From positions 1-64,000 of the forward strand of contig CANMSB010000004.1 of NCBI GenBank assembly GCA_947500445.1: 64,000 bases of DNA. The letters are read 5' to 3'. Positions 6,868 through 15,877 of this stretch are shown here, one piece after another. The notes under the pieces are model-generated. The model was given only the letters and a program-made list of their open reading frames with translations, was not told the DNA's origin and did no database searches. The translations under genes and the position numbers were made by a program. The stretch's first letter is position 1. Every line of letters starts with the position of its first letter. The DNA is from an uncultured Flavobacteriaceae bacterium (GTDB taxonomy: Bacteria; Bacteroidota; Bacteroidia; Flavobacteriales; Flavobacteriaceae).

Positions 6868-7047
6868 AAAAAAACTTACTTCTTTGGAGGGAAGTAAAAC
6901 TCGACAAACACGCATTGCTGCAAATTTGAAGAACTCAAAAGTAACGATTTCTTATCAAAAATTTGCTGCATATAGGCGATAACTAAACGCGATCGGTAGC
7001 ATTCCCAAATTTTTGGGGGAGCGAATTGAACTTTTGAAACTAACGAA

Positions 7048-10000
7048 ATGAAAATGAACTTAAAAACGAAACTATTGATAATTGCGACCTTGTTGGTCAA
7101 TTTGCAATTATTCGCCCAGGATACCTATAGTGTATCCGGAACGGTCAAAGATGCGAACAACGTGCCCATTCCGGGAGCAAATGTGATTGTATTGAATACC
7201 ACGCGCGGTACCCAGACCGATTTTGATGGGAATTTTTCCTTAACGGTCTCCAGTGGGGAGGCATTGCAATTCTCTTATATCGGTTATGCCGGACAAACCG
7301 TAATACTCAACGGACAGACCAGTCTGAACATCGTACTACAGGAAGATACGAGCCAATTGGATGAAGTGGTGGTCATCGGGTACGGAACCCAAAAGAAGTC
7401 AACGATAACCGGATCGATTTCAAAGGTGGTCAACGAATCCTTGGACCAGATTGCCGTTTCCCGTGTCGACGATGCCTTGGTAGGGCAGGTTTCCGGTGTA
7501 AACATTCAGGCGACCAACGCCGAAGCGGGAGGGGCCCCGACCATTACTATTAGGGGTGTCGGTTCCGTTACCGCCGACTCCGGTCCTGCTTTGGTGATCG
7601 ATGGAATCGTGGTCAGTTCGGAATTTTTTGCCAATATCGATATGAACGATGTGGAGTCCTTTGAAATTCTTAAAGATGCCGCCTCCGCGGCTATTTATGG
7701 TAGTGAAGGCGCAAATGGGGTGATTTTGATTACCACCAAAAGCGGTAGGGCAGGAAAAACAAAATTTAGTTATCAAACCTATACCGGATACAAACAGGCC
7801 CATGGAAGCGACGATTACCGCAAAAGTGTGGCCGATTGGGCCCGGGAAGAGCAAGCGGCGACCGGAACCCTTTCCGGGGAGACCTTATATGCCCAGTTGT
7901 TGGTGGCCACAACCGGTATCGATCGGGATTGGCAGGATGTTTTCTTTGATGGGGGAACCGTAACCAGCCATTCGCTTTCCGCTCGCGGGGGAACGGAAGA
8001 TACCAGTTTTAGTGCTTCGTTACGCGCATTGAGCGACGAAGGGGTGGTCATTACGGATGATTATCAACTGTATACCGCTAACTTGAAATTTGATACCAAG
8101 ATCGGGAGGAAATTAAAATTCGGACTTAGGGCATCCCCGTCATATACCAAACAGAGAAGATTGCCTACCTCGATCCATAACCCCACACGGCAGTCGCCAT
8201 GGTTGCCCATCTTTCATACCCAAGAGACCCTTCAGTTTATCGATCGGTCCGTATACCCGGATGTTGGCGTAGGAGATTACTTTTTTGAGAACCATTTGGT
8301 CAATCTAGATCTGGATAATGATGGAAACACTGAAAGACCAAGAACTTCGGGCGACTCCAACCCCTATCAACAATATGTAGAGCGGCAACATTATGAATTT
8401 AATACCAAATTGTTCGGTTCTACCTATTTGAGCTATAAGTTGGCCGATGGCCTTGTTGCCAAAACCTCTTTGGGGGTTACCTTGGAACAACGGAAAAGAG
8501 ATCGTTACGATGGTGTCAATTACCATGCGGCCGGTGCCGGAAGGTCCAACTACTTTTTGGAGAACAGGTTCCGTACCAGGCTAATTTCCGATAATACCCT
8601 GTCCTACAACAAAATGTTTGGCGATCATAAACTCAGCTTGTTAGGGGGGCTTACGGTACAACAGCGTAAAAGTGAGACCAGTCAGGTAAATGCAAACGGT
8701 TTTACCGACGATCGACTCAGAAATGTACAAGGCGCCAACCCTGACAATACCACCGTATTTCAGTCCAATACCGAGCTGAAAAAAATTGGGATGTTCGCTC
8801 GGATAAATTATGATTACAAGGACAAATACCTGTTCAACGCCTCTTTTAGAAGGGACGGTAGTTCCGTTTTCGGTCTAGATTCCAAGTGGGGTAATTTCCC
8901 CTCGGTTTCGGTCGGTTGGAACGTGGCCAAGGAAGATTTTCTATTGAACAGTGATGTCATAAGCAACTTTAAACTCAGGGGCAGTTATGGTTTTACAGGT
9001 GCCGAAAACTTTAATGTAGGCAATGAGGTGGTGAATACATGGCCCTACCTAGCGCTTTTGCAAAATAGTAATGCCATTGTGGACGGAAGCATCGTTTCGG
9101 GCATATCGCCCTTGAACATCGCCAATGCGCTATTGCAATGGGAGGCCTCCGAGGAATTTACGGTCGGTTTGGACTATGGTTTCTTGAACAATAGAATTTC
9201 GGGCTCCATTGATTACTACCAAAGAAATAGTGACGAGCTGCTGTTGCAAAACCCGGTTTCATACATTACAGGATTTTCAAGCGGAATCGTAAACCTGGGC
9301 GAAGTTCAGAACAGGGGTGTGGAATTTGAACTGCGAACGAAGAATATCGTCAAAGAAAATTTTCGCTGGAACTCCACGATCATCGCCTCTACCAACGAAA
9401 ATGAACTATTGAGCTTTGGTGATTCCAACAACGCCTTGATCGAGGATACCTACGGTAGAAACTCCCAATGGATCAATAGGGTCGGAGAGCCTATCTCTTC
9501 CTTTTGGGGATATGTAGTGGATACGGACGCCTATGACGAAACCTCCTTCAGGACCACATACGTAGACAATCCCTGGAACCGTATCAACGGTGAGGCCGAT
9601 GATACCATTGTAAAAGATCTCAATGGTGATGGCCTGATTACCGAGGAAGACAAAACCATTTTAGGGGACCCTTATCCAGATCTGATCTATAGTTTTACCA
9701 ATGAGTTTCAGATCGGAAAAGTAGATGTATCCTTTATGGTACAGGGCAGTTTGGGGGCCCAAGTAAACAACATTGGAGATCAATACTTTTATAACTGGTT
9801 CGGCAACAGAACTAGAAGTGGGGGAGAGGCCCAGGCGGTTGCCGACGGTTTGGTTTCCCATCCCTCCTTTATTCAGGAAAAAGTATTGACAAGCGAGGTT
9901 ATCGCCAGCGCGGACTATTTCTCGCTTCGAAATGTGAACATTGGCTTCAATTTTGACACGGACACCGTTTCGCGTCTCGGTTTGGATGGCCTAAGGGTAT

Positions 10001-10158
10001 ATGCTACCGGTCAAAACCTGTTGTACGTTACTGCGGACGATTATCACGGGTTCAACCCAGAGCACGTCGATGGTGCGAACCCTAGGGCGTATGGTTCGCA
10101 ACGGGCCGGCACCCCTATTTTTAGAACACTTACACTAGGCCTAAACATTGACTTTTAA
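7048..10158 (+). CDS. susC: SusC/RagA-type TonB-dependent receptor
   Basis: A 1036-residue outer-membrane transporter. In order: signal peptide (about 1-24, ending LFAQ), a carboxypeptidase-regulatory beta-sandwich (about 28-115: GTVKDANNVPIPGANV, TDFDGNFSL), a TonB-box-like DEVVVIGYGTQKK, the plug (to about 230, with RGVGS and GVILITTKSG), then the 22-strand barrel ending in an aromatic strand (TLGLNIDF). Length and order are typical for SusC. With the SusD protein that starts 6 bases later, it should import alginate oligosaccharides. Expression is predicted to be under the GntR operators upstream. Confidence 0.93.
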   Translation: MKMNLKTKLLIIATLLVNLQLFAQDTYSVSGTVKDANNVPIPGANVIVLNTTRGTQTDFDGNFSLTVSSGEALQFSYIGYAGQTVILNGQTSLNIVLQEDTSQLDEVVVIGYGTQKKSTITGSISKVVNESLDQIAVSRVDDALVGQVSGVNIQATNAEAGGAPTITIRGVGSVTADSGPALVIDGIVVSSEFFANIDMNDVESFEILKDAASAAIYGSEGANGVILITTKSGRAGKTKFSYQTYTGYKQAHGSDDYRKSVADWAREEQAATGTLSGETLYAQLLVATTGIDRDWQDVFFDGGTVTSHSLSARGGTEDTSFSASLRALSDEGVVITDDYQLYTANLKFDTKIGRKLKFGLRASPSYTKQRRLPTSIHNPTRQSPWLPIFHTQETLQFIDRSVYPDVGVGDYFFENHLVNLDLDNDGNTERPRTSGDSNPYQQYVERQHYEFNTKLFGSTYLSYKLADGLVAKTSLGVTLEQRKRDRYDGVNYHAAGAGRSNYFLENRFRTRLISDNTLSYNKMFGDHKLSLLGGLTVQQRKSETSQVNANGFTDDRLRNVQGANPDNTTVFQSNTELKKIGMFARINYDYKDKYLFNASFRRDGSSVFGLDSKWGNFPSVSVGWNVAKEDFLLNSDVISNFKLRGSYGFTGAENFNVGNEVVNTWPYLALLQNSNAIVDGSIVSGISPLNIANALLQWEASEEFTVGLDYGFLNNRISGSIDYYQRNSDELLLQNPVSYITGFSSGIVNLGEVQNRGVEFELRTKNIVKENFRWNSTIIASTNENELLSFGDSNNALIEDTYGRNSQWINRVGEPISSFWGYVVDTDAYDETSFRTTYVDNPWNRINGEADDTIVKDLNGDGLITEEDKTILGDPYPDLIYSFTNEFQIGKVDVSFMVQGSLGAQVNNIGDQYFYNWFGNRTRSGGEAQAVADGLVSHPSFIQEKVLTSEVIASADYFSLRNVNIGFNFDTDTVSRLGLDGLRVYATGQNLLYVTADDYHGFNPEHVDGANPRAYGSQRAGTPIFRTLTLGLNIDF

Positions 10159-10163
10159 AAAAA

Positions 10164-11618
10164 ATGATCATGAAAAACATCAAATATATAGCAGTTGCAG
10201 TGGCGACACTTTTTATGTCGTGTGACGCTGACGAGTTTTTAAATCCGATACCGGACACCGTAGTCGTAGAGGAATCGTTTTTCCAGACCGATGCCGATGT
10301 GGAAGCGGGCATATTGGGAATCTATGATGCGCTTCAGGGCGTTAATGAAAATACGACGACCAATATCGGTCGGGCGAACAGAGGGATGCAATTTGAACAT
10401 TTGTTGACCGAGCACAGAACGGACAATACCAGAAATGCCACTTTGGAAGGTTCTAAATCCGATTTTCACAGGTATGTGGTCAATGCCAACAACGTGGAAT
10501 CCGAAGATTTTTACCAATCGATGTACGAGGTCATTTTTAGGGCCAACAACATCTTCAAATTTATTCCCATCGCGGATGCCGGCAATCAGGCAAGGTACAG
10601 CGCCGAAGCCAAGTTTTTAAGGGCCTACGCCTATTTTAAATTGGTACGGTTGTTCGGGGACGTTCCCTTGGTTACCGAAGTGGTGGGTGTTGAGGACAAA
10701 GAAGCACTTTTTACCCGAATACCGGTAGCGGAGATATACGCCCAAATCGTGGAAGACTTGCAGGAAGCGGTAGCCGTATTGGACAATACCCATAAATCAA
10801 GGGCGTCCAAAGCAGCGGCACAGGGTATTTTGGCCAAGGTTTATCTGTCCCTGCCAAATCCCGACTATACTGCGGCGCAACAGCTGTGCGAGGCCATTAT
10901 CGCTAGTGGGGATTTTGCATTGCAAAGCAATTTTAGCGATGTGTTTTACAATGAATTGAACGATGAAATTATTTTCGCCCTACAGTACGATTTTGGAAAC
11001 CCCTTGGAAAGCCAGAGCTTTTCTTCGGAGTTCACCTCCTCGGTACGTCAAGGTCGGGAAGACGGCCAAAACATCGTAAACGATAATCTGGTTGCCGACT
11101 TTAGCGCCTTTGGCGGTGTTCGCGGACCACAGTCGTTTATCAATCTGGGCAGTTCGATCGAAGTTACCAAGTTTTTGCCCGAGGGATCGGACATCACCGT
11201 TTCACCGCCAACATATGGTGAAAATCCACGGAACGCGGGTAACGACTACATCGCCCTGCGCTATGCGGATGTGTTGTTGATGCACGTAGAGGCGGCCATC
11301 GGACCCGGAACCAGTACTACGGATGCGGGGGCCGTACAATCCTTTTTACAGATTCGCGACAGGGCTTTCCCTGATACTGCGCCAAACGCCCTAACAACCG
11401 TATCAAAAGAAGAACTCTTAACGGAAAGACGGGTAGAACTAGCATTCGAGAACCAGCGTTGGTTCGATCTGTTGCGCTTCGATGAGGCGGACAACGTACT
11501 GAGCGACCATGCCGATGAAATGGGATATGTCTTTTCACCTAGGGCCCTGTTGCTCCCGATTCCTGATAGGGAAATCAATTTGAGCGATGGGCTGTTAACA
11601 CAAAATCCAGGGTATTAA
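10164..11618 (+). CDS. susD: SusD/RagB-type surface glycan-binding lipoprotein
   Basis: A 484-residue lipoprotein with lipobox LFMSC (Cys20; Cys18 if the second Met at 10170 is used). The protein has SusD family features: an N-terminal DEFLNPIPDT segment, helical TPR-like units with RAYAYFKLVRLFGDVPLVTE, and a C-terminal RRVELAFENQRWFDLLRF motif followed by LLPIPDREI. It caps the SusC barrel and captures alginate oligomers. It starts 6 bases after susC. Confidence 0.93.
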   Translation: MIMKNIKYIAVAVATLFMSCDADEFLNPIPDTVVVEESFFQTDADVEAGILGIYDALQGVNENTTTNIGRANRGMQFEHLLTEHRTDNTRNATLEGSKSDFHRYVVNANNVESEDFYQSMYEVIFRANNIFKFIPIADAGNQARYSAEAKFLRAYAYFKLVRLFGDVPLVTEVVGVEDKEALFTRIPVAEIYAQIVEDLQEAVAVLDNTHKSRASKAAAQGILAKVYLSLPNPDYTAAQQLCEAIIASGDFALQSNFSDVFYNELNDEIIFALQYDFGNPLESQSFSSEFTSSVRQGREDGQNIVNDNLVADFSAFGGVRGPQSFINLGSSIEVTKFLPEGSDITVSPPTYGENPRNAGNDYIALRYADVLLMHVEAAIGPGTSTTDAGAVQSFLQIRDRAFPDTAPNALTTVSKEELLTERRVELAFENQRWFDLLRFDEADNVLSDHADEMGYVFSPRALLLPIPDREINLSDGLLTQNPGY

Positions 11619-11635
11619 TACTAAGCTAAAAAATT

Positions 11636-13597
11636 ATGAAACATACAGTAAATAAATGGGTAAGGACAAAACTGCTACTGCTCACTTGGGTTGCCGCCGG
11701 TATGGTTGCAAGTTGTGTCGGGGACGAAGCTTTTAGGGAGGAGTTGCCCGATTCGAACTCCAAGGCAGATGAGGTGTTTCCAGAGGCCAATTTTTCCTAT
11801 GCGTCTTCTGCGGACGATTTTATGACAATCAATTTTACCAACCTTTCTTCGGAGGCGATAACGTTTGTATGGGAGTTTGGCGATGGCAATACCGCTACCG
11901 AAGAAGACCCTTCGTTTACCTTTGCAGATGGTGAAGGCACCTATCCCGTAACCTTGACCGCTACGGATGGCAATGGGATAACGGGAACGACCACTATTGA
12001 TGTTATCGTTGCGGAAGGCCCGTTCCAGCCCATCATTTTAGAGCCCGGTTTTGAAGACGATACCCTGCCGGAGGGCGGTGGTGATGGAAGGGACTCTTGG
12101 AGGAACAGCGACCTGGGCGGGGTGATCCAAATTACCGGTAGTCCGGTAACCTTTGGAGATCAAGGCGCCAAACTGCCGATTCCTGCCGGAAATCGTATCG
12201 GTTATCAGGAAATTACCGTGGATCCGGACACCAATTATGATCTAAGGTTTTGGTACACCATGCTTAGCGGTTCATCGGATGCACGGGTCATCGTTTCCAT
12301 ATTGGGGGTTACCGAAAGCGGTACCATTACTACCACGGAAGAAGTCGCCGATGCTACGATCGCCTCGGTTACGGTAACGGATGATTCGGAACCCGATGTG
12401 TATGTACAACAAAAGTTGCCCTTTAACTCCGGTGTCAACAACACGGTCGCCATTTATTTCACGAACGGGGATGTAGAGGCCAGATTGGACGATTTTACGA
12501 TCGATATCGGTGCCGAAGGAGCCGTACCGCCCTCTGCCGGATTTACGCCTGAACAAAGCGAGATCGACTTTTTAGAATATACCTTTGACAATTCATCTAC
12601 AGGGGCCGTTACCTATGAATGGGATTTTGGCGATGGAAATACTTCTACAGAAGAATCACCGACACATGTATATGCGGTCGCGGGCATGTATCCCGTCACA
12701 TTATTGGCGACCAACGCGTCCGGCCTGTCGACTAGCCTGACACAGTCTATTGAAATTTTGGCACCGGTTACCGCAGCCTTTACGTCTCAGGTAGATGCCG
12801 CCGATTATAGAACCTTTAGCTTTATGGATGCCTCTGAAGGTGCGGAAATGTTGTTATGGGAATTTGGGGACGGATTCCAGTTTGCCGGAGCCGATCCATC
12901 CCATACCTATTCGGAGGACGGTATTTATACGGTAACCTTAACGGCGACCAGTATTACCGGAAATACCGATGTGGCCACGGAAGAACTTGTGGTCTCCGAT
13001 GGGTTTGTCGTTCAAGTGCTCAACGGAACCTTTGACGAGTTTACTGTAAATACGGGCGATAATGCCGATGCTTGGGACATGACCCCCAACAGTACGGTTG
13101 TCGATAACAACGGTAACGAAATTCCGAGTCCTTATGACCCGCTTTGGGATAACGGGGCGTTGGATAGTTGGTTGGAAGGCGCCTATGGCGATGGTAGTGA
13201 ACAAGCAGGTTCTACCAGCGATGGAAACAATGGTACCAGAGGGGCAAAACTGGATGAATCGGGCCGCCGTTTGTATCAGGTGGTGACCGTACAGCAAGGG
13301 GCTACTTATACCTTTTCCATTGATGCACGTACCACGGCCGCGGGAATTACCTCCGAAGTGTTTCTATTGAATACGGAAATTGCCGATGAAACCGGAATCA
13401 ACGTATCGACCTCCGATTCCGCTGTTGACGCGTATTATGCCATTCCGAATATTTTTGCGACGGATGGGGATGCCTATGCTACCAATACTTTTGAATTTAC
13501 GGCATCGACCAATCAGATCATCATTTATGTTAGAAACATAGATGTAGTAGATGGTGTTGCCGAAGCATTTTTTGATAACATTACGATCACCAATTAG
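11636..13597 (+). CDS. PKD-domain surface lipoprotein, SusE/F-like position
   Basis: A 653-residue lipoprotein (MVASC, Cys27). Three PKD domains are visible, each with the WEFGDG or WDFGDG signature: about residues 48-122, 300-378 and 380-458. Between the first two lies a beta-sandwich module (about 128-295) starting ILEPGFEDD and ending with RLDDFTIDI. A second such module fills 460-653 (LNGTFDEF to FFDNITITN). These look like CBM-type binding domains. Its position directly after susD suggests an accessory surface glycan-binding protein, here for alginate. A similar PKD gene follows susD in the Zobellia alginate locus as I remember it. Confidence 0.8.
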   Translation: MKHTVNKWVRTKLLLLTWVAAGMVASCVGDEAFREELPDSNSKADEVFPEANFSYASSADDFMTINFTNLSSEAITFVWEFGDGNTATEEDPSFTFADGEGTYPVTLTATDGNGITGTTTIDVIVAEGPFQPIILEPGFEDDTLPEGGGDGRDSWRNSDLGGVIQITGSPVTFGDQGAKLPIPAGNRIGYQEITVDPDTNYDLRFWYTMLSGSSDARVIVSILGVTESGTITTTEEVADATIASVTVTDDSEPDVYVQQKLPFNSGVNNTVAIYFTNGDVEARLDDFTIDIGAEGAVPPSAGFTPEQSEIDFLEYTFDNSSTGAVTYEWDFGDGNTSTEESPTHVYAVAGMYPVTLLATNASGLSTSLTQSIEILAPVTAAFTSQVDAADYRTFSFMDASEGAEMLLWEFGDGFQFAGADPSHTYSEDGIYTVTLTATSITGNTDVATEELVVSDGFVVQVLNGTFDEFTVNTGDNADAWDMTPNSTVVDNNGNEIPSPYDPLWDNGALDSWLEGAYGDGSEQAGSTSDGNNGTRGAKLDESGRRLYQVVTVQQGATYTFSIDARTTAAGITSEVFLLNTEIADETGINVSTSDSAVDAYYAIPNIFATDGDAYATNTFEFTASTNQIIIYVRNIDVVDGVAEAFFDNITITN

Positions 13598-13617
13598 TAA
13601 ATTGACTAACCATCGTG

Positions 13618-13652
13618 AATCGCCCGGTCATCGTATTCGGTACCGGGCGGTT
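13618..13652 (+). terminator. Hairpin after the PKD gene
   Basis: CGCCCGGT (13621-13628) pairs with ACCGGGCG (13642-13649), and the stem extends by three A/T or G/T pairs on the outside. There is no strong T run after it, so it could be a weak terminator or an mRNA stabilising hairpin that separates susCD-PKD from the lyase genes. Confidence 0.45.
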
Positions 13653-13670
13653 CTAAGGTTATCCACTGAA

Positions 13671-13699
13671 ACGTCCGGTCTAGCGCAGTCGAGACCTTG
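13671..13699. repeat. Dispersed-type intergenic repeat, copy A
   Basis: This 29-base unit (ACGTCCGGTC then TAGCGCAGTCGAGACCTTG) is repeated 51 bases later with few differences. The core AGCGCAGTCGAGACCT contains a short inverted repeat around GCGCAGTC. From memory, similar GTCGAGCGCAGTCGAGA units are scattered between genes in other flavobacteria. Confidence 0.6.
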
Positions 13700-13721
13700 T
13701 GGGAAGATGAATCAGTCTGGA

Positions 13722-13750
13722 ATGTCAGGTCGAGCGCAGTCGAGACCTCG
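13722..13750. repeat. Dispersed-type intergenic repeat, copy B
   Basis: Second copy of the unit at 13671-13699, reading ATGTCAGGTC then GAGCGCAGTCGAGACCTCG, in the same orientation. It differs from copy A at only four positions. It lies directly before the PL7 gene at 13816 and may affect the leader of its mRNA. Confidence 0.6.
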
Positions 13751-13815
13751 TTTGATTGGGGTTATATTGCAACTATATAAAAAAACCTTTCGGTAAAACA
13801 TATCCTGAAGTAACA

Positions 13816-14739
13816 ATGTACAAGATGAAAACGCTCATAGCGAAATCCATATGGATCGGTGTCATGGCCTTTCTAACGGTCGGTGCCGTTGCTCAGGAAA
13901 AGACCGATAGTGCCGGGGATGTAAAAACCAAGCTTGTTAAAAAAAAGAAAAGAGGTAAAGGAAAAATTAAGTTACCAAAAGTTGATCTGAGCCATTGGAA
14001 GGTGACCATTCCCGAGGGAAAGGGAAAAGGGGGCGCTGTAAGCGTTTCGCCGCCCGAAATTCTGGGTTACGCTACCGATTCGGTATTGACGCCTTATATG
14101 TACAACGATTCTACTTCCGGGGCCTTGGTTTTTTATGCATATCCGACCAGCGCCACCACCGCGAATACCAAATATTCACGATCGGAACTTCGGGAACAGA
14201 TGGAACCTGGGAACGATAAAGTGAATTGGACATTTGCACAAGGCGGTACCTTACGGGCCAAAATGGCAATGGGCGAAGTTTCCAGAACGGATGATGGAAA
14301 GTACCATAAGGTGATTATTGCCCAGATCCACGGTAGGCTAACGGATGAGCAACGCGAGCTCATAGGGCAAAAGGACAACAACGCGCCGCCCATTTTAAAG
14401 ATCTATTGGCAAAACGGAAAGATCAGGGTCAAAACAAAAGTGCTAAAGTATGCCGGGGTCGACCAAAAAGGAATTTTGTTCAAGGAGGCATGGACCGATG
14501 ATAAGGGAAGAAACTTTGAACAGGAAGTGGGCTTTAAAAAGTTTACCATCGAAGTAAAAGTGACCGATGGCAAAATGGTGGTCTCCCTCAATAAAAGTGA
14601 GTTTTTTGTTTATGATGACATGAGCATAAAACGCTGGGGAGTTTTTGAAAATTATTTTAAGGTCGGCAATTATTTCCAATCTCGGGATAAAGGGGCGTTT
14701 GCCAAGGTAAAGTTGTATGAACTCGATGTGGAACATTAA
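13816..14739 (+). CDS. Alginate lyase, PL7 family, secreted
   Basis: Start taken at the ATG at 13816 (or 13825), giving signal peptide KTLIAKSIWIGVMAFLTVGAVAQ; the longer frame begins with TTG inside the leader. A basic linker (KKKKRGKGKIKL) precedes one PL7 domain, with VDLSHWKVTIP at its start, YSRSELREQM (catalytic Arg), AQIHG (Gln, His) and YFKVGNYFQ (catalytic Tyr). These are all PL7 active-site signatures, in the form seen in subfamily 5 enzymes. It should cleave alginate by beta-elimination in the periplasm or outside. The next gene is a paralogue 9 bases downstream. Confidence 0.9.
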   Translation: MYKMKTLIAKSIWIGVMAFLTVGAVAQEKTDSAGDVKTKLVKKKKRGKGKIKLPKVDLSHWKVTIPEGKGKGGAVSVSPPEILGYATDSVLTPYMYNDSTSGALVFYAYPTSATTANTKYSRSELREQMEPGNDKVNWTFAQGGTLRAKMAMGEVSRTDDGKYHKVIIAQIHGRLTDEQRELIGQKDNNAPPILKIYWQNGKIRVKTKVLKYAGVDQKGILFKEAWTDDKGRNFEQEVGFKKFTIEVKVTDGKMVVSLNKSEFFVYDDMSIKRWGVFENYFKVGNYFQSRDKGAFAKVKLYELDVEH

Positions 14740-14748
14740 AATACCGAA

Positions 14749-15696
14749 ATGAAGACAGATGTAAAATTGCGTTTAGGGAATATGATCGGGTCGAAAAGGA
14801 TTGGTCTTGTTTTTTTGCTACTGCTCACGTATGCCTGTAGTAGCGAAAAAAGTACCAAGGACGTAGAAGAGGTGGTGCAAGAAGAAGTGGTTCCCGAAGC
14901 AGATCCGGTAGCGGAGGATAACGATACGTTCAACCTTCCCGAAATCGATTTGAACAATTGGAAAGTAACATTGCCCATTTCCGAGAATGGCAAACCGATA
15001 GAAGTGGAGCCACCCGCAATTTTGGAGTACGCTTCAAATACCGTTCTAAAGCCGTTCATGTATAACGATTCCGTGAATGGGGCACTTGTTTTTTATACCT
15101 ATCCGGGATCTACCACCACCAACACCAAGTATTCCAGAACAGAGCTAAGGGAACAAATGGATCCGGGTAGCAATACTACAAATTGGACGTTCGGTGAAGG
15201 GGGAAGTATGAAGGGAACATTTTCCTTGGACGAGATTTCAAAGGATGGTGATGGAAAGTATCACCGCACCATGGTGATGCAGATTCACGGAAGGTTGACC
15301 AACGAGCAGCGCGATCGTATCGGTGAGAACGACAACAACGCGCCCCCTATACTAAAGATCTATTGGCAAAACGGGTACATAAGGGCGGTAACCAAGGCCT
15401 TAAAAGACTTAAGCGTTACCGACACGGAACTATTGCATACCGATGCGTGGCAAGATGGGGAAAGCCATACCTTTTCCGAAAAGATCGATTTTGAAAAGTG
15501 TACCATTGAAATAAAGGCATCCGATGGAAAAATTGAGGTGATATTGAACGAGAGCGATTCCAAAACCTTTGAGGATATTCACATGCAAAAATGGGGCGTT
15601 TTTGAAAATTATTTTAAGGCGGGAAATTATTTGCAGACTACCGATGCAGAGGCATTTGCAAAGGTGAGCTATTATGCCTTGGAAGTCGTTCATTAA
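14749..15696 (+). CDS. Alginate lyase, PL7 family, lipoprotein
   Basis: A 315-residue paralogue of the preceding lyase. The N-terminus carries a lipobox (LLLTYAC) followed by an acidic linker (DVEEVVQEEVVPEADPVAEDN), so this copy is membrane-anchored. The start may also be the Met at 14782. The PL7 domain contains IDLNNWKVTLP, YSRTELREQMDPG, MQIHG and YFKAGNYLQ, with all catalytic residues present. The stretch RxGxxDNNAPPILKIYWQNG is nearly identical in the two lyases. The pair thus offers one free and one tethered enzyme. It resembles the AlyA2-type lyase of the Zobellia alginate operon, although exact specificity (M or G blocks, endo or exo) cannot be read. Confidence 0.9.
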   Translation: MKTDVKLRLGNMIGSKRIGLVFLLLLTYACSSEKSTKDVEEVVQEEVVPEADPVAEDNDTFNLPEIDLNNWKVTLPISENGKPIEVEPPAILEYASNTVLKPFMYNDSVNGALVFYTYPGSTTTNTKYSRTELREQMDPGSNTTNWTFGEGGSMKGTFSLDEISKDGDGKYHRTMVMQIHGRLTNEQRDRIGENDNNAPPILKIYWQNGYIRAVTKALKDLSVTDTELLHTDAWQDGESHTFSEKIDFEKCTIEIKASDGKIEVILNESDSKTFEDIHMQKWGVFENYFKAGNYLQTTDAEAFAKVSYYALEVVH

Positions 15697-15835
15697 CGGT
15701 CGCAGGGTTAGGCTTGGTAAGGGTGCGGAACATGCGGTTGACCAGTGTTGTGCCCGCTTGTAAACCGTCTAAAAAATTATGTCGATATAATCGCGGGCAA
15801 TAGCGAAAAGTTAAAGTTATTTTCCTAAATTTAAC

Positions 15836-15860
15836 AAACCAATCTGGTTAACCAATTTGG
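15836..15860. promoter_or_regulatory. Predicted GntR operator 3, upstream of the regulator gene
   Basis: The unit CTGGTTAACCAA (15844-15855) is identical to the second unit of operator 1. A half-site AAACCAA precedes it and TTTGG follows it. A -7-like TAAATTTA (15826-15833) lies just upstream, so binding here would give autoregulation of the GntR gene that starts at 15878. Confidence 0.65.
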
Positions 15861-15877
15861 CCGATTAAAGAAATAGT

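Larger units (their letters stand above)
6648..7047. other. Regulatory leader region of the susC operon
   Basis: This 400-base gap holds a -7 promoter element (6756-6763), three operator palindromes (6761-6798), a six-codon leader frame (6818-6838, MKKTQK), a hairpin with a T tract (6838-6867), and about 180 bases of further 5' leader before susC. No protein gene is supported. Confidence 0.7.
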
